This document shows, piece after piece, positions 1 through 13,800 of a stretch of 64,000 nucleotides of DNA. This stretch comes from Neurospora intermedia. Its lineage: Eukaryota > Ascomycota > Sordariomycetes > Sordariales > Sordariaceae. The position numbers and the translations under genes were made by a program. The notes under the pieces were generated by a model. That model was not told where the DNA came from, made no database searches, and saw only the letters and a program-made list of their open reading frames with translations. The stretch is from positions 1-64,000 of the forward strand of contig BTPP01000006.1 of the NCBI GenBank assembly GCA_037102815.1, written 5' to 3'. Each line of letters begins with the position of its first letter. Position 1 is the stretch's first letter.

Positions 1-1
1 A

Positions 2-289
2 CTTATTACGTTAATATCTGTACTAACATCGTCGGTAGTATTTGTAAATAGGGGAAAGAATATATTAACCTTTATATTAATTATATATATAATGGGTATT
101 ATTATATTTAGCGTCGGTAAGGAAAAAGTAGTAAATGCCTTAATTATATTAAATAGGGTATTATATATAAGCTTAAGCGTTCTTGCGTTTATAAAGTTTA
201 CTTTAGATTATAGAGAGTTAGGAAGGATAATAAGGACTATAACCTTCGGTAGGATTATAATAATATATTTAATATATTGTTTATTATAA
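2..289 (+). pseudogene. Stop-free frame running in from the left edge
   Basis: One + frame is open from base 2 to the TAA at 287-289, about 95 codons, which is unusually long for this block. Its translation is rich in Ile, Leu and Thr with a few charged segments, and I do not recognise it. No intact start context or neighbouring exon is visible. It is most likely a fragment of a decayed element continuing beyond the window, or chance. Confidence 0.2.
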
Positions 290-806
290 ATTGGTTGCTC
301 AAGCAATATCTTATATTTGCGTAAGTAGAGGTATATTTCGTTCTAGTTATAATTTAACTCTATAGCCTATACTCTTTTTCTTCCGGTTTAAATTAGATTA
401 TAATTAACCTTTAGAAATATATAGCGACTCTTTTAACTAGGCTTTCGGACTGCTAGTACCGGTAGTACCTTATTCTACCGGTACTATTATATTATTATTC
501 GGGGTATCCTTAGGCCCCTTTAAAAATATTTAGTCTATTTTAATACTATTCTATCGCCCCTATTTTAAATTCGGTTCCCCTTTATATATAATTAAGTTAG
601 AGGGTTAGTACGTTAGAATAAAAGATTATAGAAATTAGGAGGCAAAAGAAGTATAATTAGGATTTCGATAATTTCGTTCGTACTAGTAGTAGGGGCTCTT
701 CTATTATAAATTTTCGTACTCTCCGTAGTATACATTTCGATAAGGGTATAGATAGAATAAATAAAAGAAGAAGGTTAAGGCTGGAGACGGAGAGAGAAAG
801 AGAGAA

Positions 807-836
<30 letters not shown>
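807..836. repeat. Homopolymer G30
   Basis: An uninterrupted run of 30 G follows a short AG-rich purine tract (about 790-806). G runs contain no CpA, so RIP cannot erode them. Smaller relatives in the block are G11 at 4,514-4,524, G11 at 26,783-26,793 and an interrupted G-rich tract at 27,570-27,594. Run length from sequencing may be inexact. Confidence 0.9.
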
Positions 837-837
<1 letters not shown>

Positions 838-1789
838 AAGTAATAGATAATTAGGGAGGTAGGCAAAAGATTCTCTAAGGATTTAGCCTTATTACTTATC
901 GCTAGCTAAAATACTATCTTACTTAGAATTAGAATATAAATACTAAATATAATTAGTATCTATTCTATAGTAACTTCCTTAATATAGCTTTCTATTCTAA
1001 TATAAGCAAAATTAATAGTTGAGGTTTAATAGACTAATAGTATTAAAATTAATATTTAATATTATAAGCGGGCCTAACTAAGTTAGCTCTCCGAGAAATA
1101 CTTATAAAAGTATTTACAATTATATAGGGTATTAACTACTAACCTATAGAGAAATATATCGGCCGTCTCTAGCCGAATCGGCTATATAAAGCTAATCTAG
1201 CATATTAATATTTTTAGAGCACTATTTTAATAATTATACTATATATATAATATATATATACGCTCTACTAAGGGGGGAGCTTTGCCTACTTAGGTTTAAC
1301 TTATAATATACTTATTTTACTTCTAAAGCTTTAGTTTTAGAATTATTAAAGAATCTTTTATTTCTATTTACAACTCTCACCTCTATTTTTTAATATTCTT
1401 TATAAACGTATATATTACAACTAAATCCACCTTATACTATTTCTTCCATTAACTTATTTTAGGTCTTATTCTATACCTTTATTTAATATTAAGTACCTTA
1501 GAAGAGCTTTATTTCTAGTAGTATTTATATTAAAAATTACTAATTAAGTTAAACCTATTAACCCCGCCTTCTACAATTACTAAACTATTGCGGCCAAATT
1601 CATTCTATTATTATAGAACTACCGACTAAATAAATTTAATACTATTTTATCTTCTCTTATACTATCTTCCTAAATAGTTAATAATATTTATAATATTAAT
1701 TTTTATATAGAAGGTAGGTACTAACCCAAAATAATTGTAAATAGGAGGATATCTTTACTATAAGGCGCTATATTGCTGCAATATAAAAA

Positions 1790-2490
1790 GAGGCCGCTAA
1801 ACGCTACGAAATACAAACTACTTTAAATAAATAGTATTATACTTTACCGATAGTAAAGAGTATATTAATAGTCGGAACATCCTTATTAAAAACGTCGATT
1901 ATTCAATTTCGTCTTACAGTATTTAAACGTATTTCTAAAGCTACGGGTCTATTAACCGAATTACTACTATAAAATCCTCTTAGCCTCGCGCTATTAAAAC
2001 TACCAATTCTTTACGTCCTAATATAAAAATATTTTAAATAAAGCTACTATACCCTATAATATATAAATTAATTTAAATTAATAGTATTACAAGCCTACTA
2101 AGAATAACGAGGATATCGATAGTTTGACTATCTTTATCGGAAATACCGACTATTCCGCTTTATATAAGGAGATCTAGGCATACTTCTAAAACTGCGAGTT
2201 TATTAACCGAATTATTATTATAAGGTCCTTTTAACCTTATATTATTAAAACTATTAATTCTTTACATTCTATTATAAAAAAAACACTTTAAATAAAACTA
2301 CTATACCCTACGATATATAAATTATTCTAGACTAATAGTATTACGAGCTTACTGAAAATAACGAGGATATTAATAATCGGAGCATCTTTATTAGAAACGC
2401 CAACTACCTATTCGGCTTTATATAAGGAGATCCAGGCGTACTTCTAGAATTGCGGGTCTATTAACCGAATTATAAATATAGTAAGAATTT
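1790..2490. repeat. Tandem repeat, about 254 bp, nearly three copies
   Basis: Units begin near 1,790, 2,044 and 2,298; the last is cut short near 2,490. The phrase ctactataccct followed by atatataaatta recurs at 2,044 and 2,298. The phrases around tattaaccgaatta and ctttatataaggagatc recur at matching offsets. The copies differ mainly by C/T and G/A changes, consistent with RIP acting after the duplication. Confidence 0.75.
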
Positions 2491-3916
2491 ATTTATACGC
2501 CCGCTAAGCCGGGAATTATACCCTTCTCTTGCAATATATTTAATAACCTTTCTAAATAATATATATACTTACTTTTTAGAATTTTATTACCCTTTCTTAT
2601 CTCCCTTGCAAATTCTTCCCTTCTTAATAACTCTTCTAATTAATTTTCTTATTTATATTCTACGTCTTTAATCTTAATTAACCTTATTCTATAGAGAATT
2701 ACTTATATTTAGCTTATTTCCAACCCTTCAATTAAATCCTTACTAGTAAAGTTTTAATATTATTAAATAAATTAAACCTATTAACCCCGCCCTTTATAAT
2801 TACTAGGCTACCAATATAAATCTATTTTATTATTAGAGCGTAATAGATTAAAGAACTTTACTACTCCTCCCCGGCTTTATTTACCGCTTTCGAACCTTCG
2901 GTAGCCTACGCAATTCGGCTTACTATACACCTTCTTCCGAAATATCCCCTAAAATAAATAAGTATAAGCGAAGGCTCTATAGTCAAATTTAGATTAGCGA
3001 ACCGCCGATTTAGCTAAGAGGATTTAATTCCTACGAGCAACATACAAACAACGCCGCTTCATTATTACCAGTCCCATTTTCTTTACTTCTATAAATATAG
3101 TAGGTATTTTAATAATACTAATTTTTCTCGCTAATTAATTAAATATTTCTTCGTTTCCGCGCCTATTAATTAATATTTAAATTAATATATCCGGAGCTTC
3201 CTTCTACCTACCAGCGAATATATATATAGAATAACCTCTTCTATATTTCTAGTATTAATATTATAAAATATCTATTATTCCAATTTTAGGCCTTCGGCCG
3301 TCCTATAAAAAATTTAAAGAAGTTTGAGGAAAATATCTTCTCGGACTTATATAATCTAAAGGCGGGAAGCAATACTAGGTATCGTCCCTACCCCTATAAT
3401 TATTTATATTATTAATTTACTATTACTACTATTATTATTCTTATTATATTTCCCTCTATTATTCCCTATTCTAATTTATATTCTTATTCTTACTCCTTTA
3501 TTAACCTATTTCCCTAATAATAATAAACCTTCTATTTAACTTCCGATAATCTTCTTCAATAATCTAACGAATTTTCTACCAACTTTAAATAAAGCTTCTT
3601 CTCTATCTAAACTAAAATTTGAATTTTATTCCTCTAATAGTAATAATTATAGAACTGACAATATCTAACCTTATTTTTTAAATCTAATTCGAAAATTTAT
3701 AACGTACTACTAATAACTAACCTTTAGTTAACCCGATAATTATATTAATACGCTTAATATTAATAATAATATCCCTAATAATATTACTACGAATTTTAAT
3801 AACCTACTATTAATTCGGCTAATACATTTTATAGTTATAACTCTTCTACAATTACTCCGTAGCCGGCCGTAAATATTCGAACGATAAAATTACTATTAAT
3901 TTTAATCTTCCCGAGA

Positions 3917-4156
3917 CAATAACCCGTAGGACAATATCCAAACCGAGAACTATACTACTAATAGGTATTACTTTTACAAATTCGCAGTTACTAGTCCAAT
4001 AACTTATAGGATAATATCTAAGCCGAGAATTATATTACTAATAGGTATTACTTTTATAAATTTATAATTACTAGTCCAATAACCTATAGGATAATATCTA
4101 AACTAAGAACCGCGCTACTAATAGGCGTTGCTTTTATAAATTCGTAACTACCAATA
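3917..4156. repeat. Tandem repeat, 80 bp x 3
   Basis: Three units start at 3,917, 3,997 and 4,077 with caataac, each carrying ggataatatc or acaatatcc, then actaataggtatt or ggcgtt, then ttttataaatt. The period is exactly 80 bp and the differences are mostly transitions. Confidence 0.8.
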
Positions 4157-5920
4157 CTAATAATTAACTATAAGTAATTTATAGAACCGACCGCCGTAGT
4201 AATACTCCTAACCTTAATATTCGCCCTTATTTCTTACGCTTCGCTAATTATACGAAATATACCCTTACTTATTTATTATAATAGTAAAGCTTTCTATTTA
4301 CCGGACCTATAATATTAAATAGCTTAGGTTTAGAAGTATATACGCAAAGCGTATTATTAAGGCTAATTTTAACGAAACTCTAGTAAAAAAAAAGCCGGAT
4401 GCTTCGAACCTATTAAAACTATATAAATAATATTAAAAGGATAATAGTTTAATTACTTTTGAAATTGATTAAATAATACTAGGAAGTTATTAAACGCTTT
4501 AGAAGGTACGTAAGGGGGGGGGGGTCGTCCCTTTAAAATTTAATTACGGATTTATTCTTTCTTTCGTTTATTTTTTTAATAAAGTAGAAGTAACGTTTTA
4601 AAATATTACTATATACTAAACTTTAAGAATAATTAAATAATATAACTTCCCTAGTAGAAACTTCTATAATTTATAAAAAGTTACGCAATTTTAAGAATAA
4701 ATTTAAGGATATCGAGACCGAAATTAGTAAATCTACTTTTCTACCTATATATTCTTTATCTTCCTACTATTTCCTTCCCTTTCTTATCTTTATATATTAT
4801 TTATTACTAATATATTTCGTTTAAAAGTTCGCTAGTAGGTCTAATTATCCCGCCCCCTCTATAAGAAGCGTGAGAAAGTTGTAGTTTAAATCCCTAACTT
4901 TTGGCCTTTAATTTTCGAATAAACGCTATAAGATATTAACGAATATATTTAACCTTAAAACTCCGCCCTTTTACTATTATCTCTCTTTTCCTTTTTTATC
5001 TCCTACTTCGAAATCGAAAATAGTAGCTTCGGAGACCCCTATAGCATCCTCTTCCGTTTTAAATTTACTAAAAACAAGTATTTCGAGGATAAAGTACTAT
5101 AGTATTACAATCGAAATTAACCGTTAGGTTAACCCTTAGCCTTTTCGGGTCCTAATTAACGTCGTCCAATTTTAGCGTTAAATTTAAACTATTTAAAAGG
5201 TACTATAAGAATTATAATTTTAAATAACTATTAACCTTTAAATAAATCTTCCTATTCCTATTTTTATTCCTATAAATTTCTCTATTTATTTCCCTTCATT
5301 TTTCGTTCTATTCTCTCTAAATTATCTATTTATTCTTCTATTTAAATTTATTACTAATAATAGTAGGAGTAGCAATAATCTCCTACTTAATTTTCCGAAT
5401 TTAACTCTCTTTTATCCCCCTAAAGGAATTATATTCTATTACCTAATACTATTAAAACCTTATTATAAGCAATTCGGATTTCGGCGGATAGGAGACTCCT
5501 ACGAAGAAAAAGGCTACCCTATATAAATAATTTACTGTTAAATAACCTCCCCGGATAAGACACCGGTAAAGAAAAAGCTTAATAAGATACCTACGAATAA
5601 ATTTAATAAAATACTAGCCAAAAAGAAAGCTACTCTACAAATAAGCGAGGATATAAATATTTTAAAGGAACGTAGTTTTATTATTAATTATTTATTTCTA
5701 CCCTCCTAATCGCACCCTCCTCTTCTACCCCCTAAATTATACCTTTGAACTATAAATTATATATAAGACCCAAACCGTTAAAAGGTATTAATACTATATT
5801 AATTCTATTACCTATAGGCAAATAAGTAATAATCCGAGTTAAGGCGGGTAAAGAAGCGTAATATTATATATTATAAACCTAGAATATCCTTTTTAATTAC
5901 TAATACGAATTAAAACTCTA

Positions 5921-6440
5921 AGCCCTAAACGTTAGAAGGTCGTATTAAATATTAAACGTCCAATCCTATTACTAAAAGCGAAGTAACTAAGAAAGAAGCT
6001 AATTGAAGAGATTAAAAGCGATTATAGTTTATTAGAATTGGACCTTAATAAATTCTAGCCTAATTATACCGACTACTACCCTAATTAAAACCCCAACTAA
6101 AACCCTAAGCTCTAAACGCTAGAAGGTCGCATCGAATATTAAACGTCCGAACCCGCTACTAAAAGCAAAGTAATTAAGAAAAAAGCTAATTGAAAAAACT
6201 AAAGGCGATTATAGTTTATTGAAATTAGACTTTAATAAATTCTAATCTAATTATACCGACTATTACCTTAATTAAAACCCCAACTAAAACCCTAAGCCCT
6301 AAATGCTAAGAGGTTATATTGAATATTAAGCGTCCGAATTTAGAATTAAAAGCGGAGTAATTAAAGAAGAAGCTAGCCGAAGAGACTAAAAGTATTATAG
6401 CCTATTAAAACTAAATTTTAATAAGACCCGGCTTAGTACG
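5921..6440 (+). repeat. Tandem repeat, 187 bp, about 2.8 copies, coding-like
   Basis: Units start at 5,921, 6,108 and 6,295 (agccctaaac, agctctaaac, agccctaaat), so the period is 187 bp. Read on the + strand, with in-frame TAA/TAG taken as decayed Gln codons, each unit gives a Lys/Glu-rich stretch followed by an Asn/Pro/Gln-rich one. Because 187 is not a multiple of three, the frame changes between units. The array probably lay in or beside a coding region before decay. Confidence 0.75.
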
Positions 6441-7667
6441 CCGACCGTAGTAAAATAGCTAATAAACTAAATATAGCTTCTTTTATAATTAATATCGAAA
6501 AGGCCGTAGAAACCTCCGTTAGCGAACTAATAACCGCTTACTTAATATACAAAATCCTCTCTCTATTCTCTAAAGGAAAGTAATTATATTCTAGTAATAT
6601 AGAAGAGGTTTAATAATATTAGTTAAGGCTAAATTTTATAAATAGAAAGTAAAAATAATTAAATATTTAAAATAATAAGTTATATAGTACCGGGGGAAGA
6701 TTAGCGGCTATCGGTACCTTTATATTCTACCCTTACTATAATTAAATTAGAGGGGTAGTCGGAGGGAAGAAAAAGGGTATAAAGAAAGGGTTTAAACTTC
6801 AATTTATATTTAAAGAAGGGATACTAATATAATATAAGAATAGGGGGGGTTTATACTTGTAAAATTGTAGGGACTTACAATTATAGTAATTCTTCCCTAC
6901 TATTTAATTTATTTACGTTTCCGTTGCGCTTTTTTTAGGTTATAATAATTTATTATTTAAATTTAAATTAAATTAGGTAGAGGGAGGGTATAAATATACC
7001 GCCCTTTAATAGAATATTATTAATTTGAATATAAGGGCTATAAAGGCCTACTTAAAAAGGTAATAAGAAATTAGACTTAGGAAACGAGGAGAGACTCCGT
7101 AGCCGGGCTATTAGAAAAATAAAGGTAATTATTATTTATCGCTTTAATAAGGGCGGTATAGCTTATAATATTAATTATAATTACTATTTTATCTTCTTTT
7201 ATAAAAAGTAGGTAATTATTTAAAAGTAGAAGGTTAAGTACGTTAAACTATTCTATAAAAAGGATAAGGTAATACTAATTAATAGTTAAATTCTATAGGG
7301 TTTATATTTATTGCCGGTTGTAAGAAGGCTACGTATAATAAACGACGTACGTTATATAGTTTGTAATATCCTAATATATATTTTTATACTTAAGAAATTT
7401 GGGCTAGTCCTATTACTATTTATATTAATATTCGCTAATAGTAATTTAGCGTATAATATAGGCGATTGAAGCAATATTCCGAAGGATCGAGGGTATTATA
7501 TTTATTAAAAATATAAAAAATAAATAGATAAATAGCGATACTATCGGATAGCCGTCGGAATTATTCAAATAATTATTTATATAAATTTAATTAATAGGTA
7601 GCCTTTAATAATAAAAATCCGGAAAGTTTATATACTTAATTAATTATTTACTAACGGCCGCCGAAGA

Positions 7668-7807
7668 GCCGATCTACAATTATTCAGGGGCGATTTCTAT
7701 TCTAAGGAATCGATTTTAATATTAAAATAACCTCGGAGCCGATCTACGACTATTCGGGGGCAATCTCTATTTTAGAGAGTCGACTTTAATACTAAAATAA
7801 CCTCGTA
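7668..7807. repeat. Tandem duplication, 70 bp x 2
   Basis: Two units beginning gccgatctac at 7,668 and 7,738 each carry a gggg-c-atct/ttctatt segment, a cga-tttaatat segment and end aataacctcg. The spacing is exactly 70 bp. Confidence 0.8.
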
Positions 7808-10800
7808 GAAAAATATAGTATATAAATTAAGTTAGTAATATATAATATACTACTAATAGGAATTAATTTACAAACGGTCTCCGTATTATAATAATAGTTC
7901 TAAATAATTACATCCGTCTATATAGTTTAATATATTATATATTATAATTTAATATACTACTTTCAATAAAAAATCACAACGTCCTATTAATTAATACTAA
8001 ATACAACGATATCGACTATATCCAACTATTACTGGATCTTATCTACTATATTATTATCGACTTTATTTTTAAGTATAAATAGTACTATAATAATAAAAAT
8101 ATCGTTAATTAGAAGGTTATTTCGGAAGCGGCCCTATAAAAGAGATTTTGGCCCGGTCTCTAGAAATAAAGAGTAGGTTATTATAATTTATTTTATTAAT
8201 ATTAACGTTTAAAATATAATATACGGATAGAAAAGGACGATATATCGCTATAATAGGCGTACAAGTACTAACCGACTATACGGATATCCCTAGCGCTTAT
8301 AGGGTAATATAGAATACAATTTACAAATATACGCTCTATATATATTTTAGTAATTTTATACGGTTTTCTTACTATAAATAACCCTAACCCGGCTAAGGCT
8401 AAACGAAACTAATATAATAGGGTCGTAAATTGTATTTCTATACGGTAAGTAACTAAATTATCGCTCTTTTATACAATTATAGCATTATAGCCCTATATTA
8501 AACCTTTTAATATAACGCTCTATATATAAGGAAAATACTTTTAAAAGTAATATAGTTTTAGGTATAAAGTATTTATACTCTAAGAATAATTATACCTCTC
8601 TCTTCCCTTTATTCTATCCGTTCGTCTTTATTTACTTTTAAAACCGATTCCCTTATTTAACCCCCCTCCCCCCTTCCCTCCCCTCGCCCCCTTTCCCTAG
8701 CCCTTACCGGCCTAAATTAGTAATCGTCCTCTTTACAAACCCTATATTATAAATCGCCTATTATATAATTGCTATTTCTATTTATACTTCTTCGTCCTAT
8801 AAAATATAATCGCCCCGTTTATATTCGAATATAATTTATCGGAATATAATACTATTCTTAAATACCTTAAAGGTCGCTTCCGCTTATTCTCCTATTACCT
8901 AGGTAGAGGTACTCTACTATTTAGGTAACCCCTTATAGGACGTATCTTAGAATGAACATCTCTCCTTATAGAAGTAATAATTACTATATTTACTATTTTC
9001 GAACGAAGGTAATAAATTATATTTAAAGAATAGCTAAAATACTTAAACGTACTTAATTATATTATATTTATCTATAAAAGACTTATACAACTGTCTAAAG
9101 CGTACTTTATATCCTTTATATAAATTCTAATTACTTTTAGTAGGATAACCGCTCTAATTAACTTCTACTATTTTAATACGGATAACTATCGGTAAATAAT
9201 AAGGTATTTAAATATAAATAACGGTAGTATATTTATAAACGCCCCTAAATTTATAGTACGAGGTAGGCCGCTTTTTCGCCGTCCTTTATTATTTTATATA
9301 CGTAGTATTTAAAGGTTAAACCTCCCTTCGCCTCTACGAATACCCAATTATAGTAATCGTTAAATTTATAAATACTCGAATTAATCTAATGTACGTTATA
9401 AGTAGGAGCCTTTAGCAACCGTATTACCTAAATAATATCTTCTAAGCGTTAGAATACCTACTTAATATATATTTCGCCGTACGGTCCTAGTAATTTAAAT
9501 ATATAAATCTTATTAGCTAATTATCTAATATCCTTAGGAGGCGTAATATTTAAAATATATAGAAGGTCCGTAGGTTTATCCTTAACTAATTAATAGTATA
9601 TTTATAGTATAATAACCTTCTAATTTTAATATAAGGTATTAATATAGGTAGGTTTCTTACAATCCGCAGGAAGCTTAAATAGTAGGCTATAAGGAGAAAG
9701 TATAATAGTTAACTCCCTAGTTTCCCGGAGGATTTTAAATAGCCTCTCGGTATAGTATTAGATACGTTCGCGATACCGGTTGGAATTTATTATATTTCAA
9801 ATCCTTCTACGGGCTAATTATTATATAAAAGTAAAGTAAGGGAGGGTCCTAGGGTTACAATTATTAAATTTACTAAGTAGGTTAAATAAGGGTATATATA
9901 AGAAAGGGTGCCTTTAATACTTAAGGAAGTAGATAAATAGAGGTAAGTTAAGTCTAAAATCGTTCGAACCTAGCCTTCTACTCTATAAATACTATTAGGG
10001 ACCTTACTTTAGAGCTTCTACCTTTTTACAATTATAGGGAATAGTTAGAATACCTAGAGGTACTTCTACCTACTTACCTCTTCCGAATAGGATAGAAGAA
10101 TTAGAATTCTCTTAATTAAGGCCCTCGTAGGCGCCTCGTATATATTAAGGTAATAATTAGATTTATTTAATTTATTAAATAATAGAAAGGACGAAAGGGT
10201 AGCTAACTTCTCTTTTTTATACTTCGATTACTATAATACGTTATTTTTATAGGATAAAATAATAATTAATTTGGCTTCCTTACCCTACGTACGCTAATAG
10301 GATAATAATATAATAATTATTACTTTAATAGCCTCCTCCTTTTAATTACTAAAATCTCGCCTGCGGCCGTTCTCAACCTCTATATCTTCTTTCCAATTAT
10401 AGTATATTAAATTTACTCGTTATAATTATTATAATTATTACCTCTATAACTATAATTCTATTATACCTTTACTTTAATACTTCGTTTATATATTATTACT
10501 ATATTGTTACAAATGACCTTTATTTAGTATATCGATTATAAGTAGCGTACCTATTATTATTTTAAAAATCTTATATATATTACTATAGTCGCTAATCCTA
10601 TAGAAGAAAATATTAAATATAATTACGTCTACCTCTCTACCTAATATATATTTCCTTTCTATTAAAATAGTATTTACCCGCCTCTCGTCGATTATACCCC
10701 TAATTAACTTCTAATAAAGACTATTTATAATAGTACAACTAATAATTTATAATACCGTCCCTTCTTTATAGAAATACCTATTCCGTCTATTTAATTTTAA

Positions 10801-13800
10801 GACGCCAGTACTATATTTTAAACTACGGCTAATTTAGCCTTATATAGTATATATATCGCTACGAGAGTCCAAGTTAAGTTTTAAAGTACTTATATTATTG
10901 TTACTACCTACGTTATACTATATTATCTTATCTTTTTAGGCTAGGTTTAAATCCCCAATTTCTTATTTATATAGAAGAATATTAAAAGCTACATCGCTAT
11001 TCCTTTTATAAACTATAAACTTATTTATACGGTAAAGCTACGGATATAGGCTACTCGCTAGTAGTTCCTATAGGTCCTAGTAAACGAATATTACTTTATT
11101 ATTATAATTTATAATTAACTAACTAGAGTATAATATATATTTAATTTACTTAGCTACTAACGCCTAATTTACTTCAATACTACCCTCGTCGACTACGTAG
11201 ATTGAATATCCGTCTTCTAAACCTCGTCCAATAGGCCTTATTATTATATTTTGGTTAATAACGATTAATTATTTTAATAATTGGATTGGATTTATAGATT
11301 ATAGATATTAGAGGCTATAAGGGTTTTTTTTTTCGAATTAGATATTTATAGTAGGAACCGGACTATTATTATAAATTAGAGTCGAGGATACTACTAAGGG
11401 GGCTTTTAGGCTAATCGCCTCTATATAGAATTAATTATAGTCTTCTAGTAGTTTAGGGCTATTTATATTATATTATAATATATAGCGCTTAATAATCCGA
11501 TTTACTAACTTTATTATTTCCTAAATACCGCTATATAGTAGAATATAATTAATAATTTAAAGGGGTATAGAACGCTTCTCCTAGATTTTTATAATTAGCT
11601 TTCTACCGAACGAGGGTATTACTATAGTAAAGCTTAGAAGTTAGTCCCCCTCCGTCGTTAAAATTCTATTTAATTTACCTTTAATTTTTATAGCTAACCT
11701 AGCGTTCTAATTATAGAGAAAGACCTTAAGGACGACCTAATTTACTCTTCTTCCTACCGACTTATTCCGGCGCTAATACCGCCCCTTATATAACTATAAT
11801 CTTCTATTTCTATACAGCCTACTATTTTATATATAATAAATATTCTACCCTCGTCTCTTTATAGTTTATTACCGGTAATAAACTCTCCTTCGACCGTCTT
11901 ATATAATTCGCCGATATAAATTAACTCTTATTCTCCTTCGGTTCTATTGCATAACTTACTAATATTAATTAACCCCTTTTTTCCTTCGGTTATATTATAC
12001 GGCTTATTAATATCGATTGACCTTTATTCTCCTTCAATTCTATTATACAATTCGCCGATATCGATTAATCCCCTTTCTCCTATCTATTTTATACAGATAT
12101 TTAAAAATATTTAAGGCCTATTATAAAACTTATTATTAAGGCCTAATTTATTTTTATATTATAATTTATACGGCTATACTTCTATTCGAAATAACCCTTT
12201 TAATATATTTAGCGTTAGGAATAGTCTTACTACTATTAAAGAGATTAAATTTAATAGAAGGCGTCGGCTTTTCTTTAGTAATTTAAAAAACCTTATATTA
12301 ATTAACCTAATTTATTTGCCTCCTCTTTTACTATTTATATACCTATACTCCGAAGAATTTGTATTTAATACCTCTTCTATAGTATAGGAAATAAAAATAA
12401 TTTTCAACCGCACTATCCTTCCTACTTCTATTAATTTTTCTAATTAGTGGAAGATAGAGGCTACCTCTAGAAGTATAGTACCTAAACTATAAGTTATTAA
12501 AAATATTAAAAGTCGGCGTACTTTTAGGGAGATGTATAAGAATTATAAGGGATTATTATAGGTTTAATCCCTTTAAATATATTATTTTAATCTCCTATAT
12601 ACTATTCGCTATTATAAATTTAGGTAAGCCTAAGGTTTAGTATCCTACAATTAAATTTTATAGAAATAGTAGGAGCGGCTTTAGAAGTAACTATCGTACT
12701 AGTAGTTCCAATTATAGAAGCCCTACCTATTTTACCTACTAATAGTTTAATATATTCGTTCTCTTTACTTCTATTTTCCAATTAAGTAATTAATTTAAAA
12801 CGTTTAATAAAGGCGAATTTATAGACCGCGCCGGTACTACCCAATTCCTCATTAAATTTAATAGTAGAAGCGTTATATTTAGGAATAGCGATTTCAAAGG
12901 AGGGGGTAAGTAGCTATATATTAATAATCGGTTAATTAGTATATATACTTTTATATATATATATATATTCGGAATTAGGGGTTTTAGTATAGGGTTTAAA
13001 TAAATAAATATTTCTATTATTCTTTCGGTTCGTAGTATCTTTAATTCGCCTGCCTCCTTACTTACCTACGTTTCCTTTTAATTTTAATTAAAAGGAAGTA
13101 GGTACTTAGTATTAAAAGGAGGGCTTTTATAAATACTTACCTTTACGTACCTAGTTTAATTTTACTATACCTTTCTAAAAATAGACTTATTCCTTCTAAT
13201 TTCCTATAATCTACTATTCGTACTATAATATTAATATAACGTTTCCTCTAATTATTTAATATAATAAGTAAGTAATTAGGTCGGCCTATATAGCTTTTCC
13301 CTCTATTATTAAAAAACCTTTAGTTACTGAAGTACTATTAGAATTTATTTAGGAAGTTTAAAATCCGGAGGTATTACTTTTAGTTTAATTAAGTACGGTT
13401 TTCGTCGTTAATTCCCTTATTTTTCTATTCTAATTAAGCCTTCCTCTATTGTAATTCCCTATATTAATATTAAGGAGGTTATATAGAAAGTACATTAGAT
13501 GAGATATATAATTAAATTATTATTATTCAAATATTTTAATGGGTTTCGAAGTTAGGTCTTTATATAGGAATAGGAATTAAAGAAATCTAATTATAAGTAA
13601 AAGAAGAAGAATTAGGCAACGGTACAGAATAATAAAGAGGAGAAGGTTTCTATTTAATTAATAATAATTAATTTATTAATAATTAATTAGTAGCCTTTTT
13701 GTACTACGAATTGCAGCTATTAAAAATACCCTTCGATTATTATATTTACTTAAATTAATTTACTTCCTATCTTGGGGGTACTAAGTATAAAGGTATATAT

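Noticed and set aside
1-600. Telomere at the left end
   Set aside because: No run of TTAGGG or its complement is visible; the window simply begins inside the AT-rich block.
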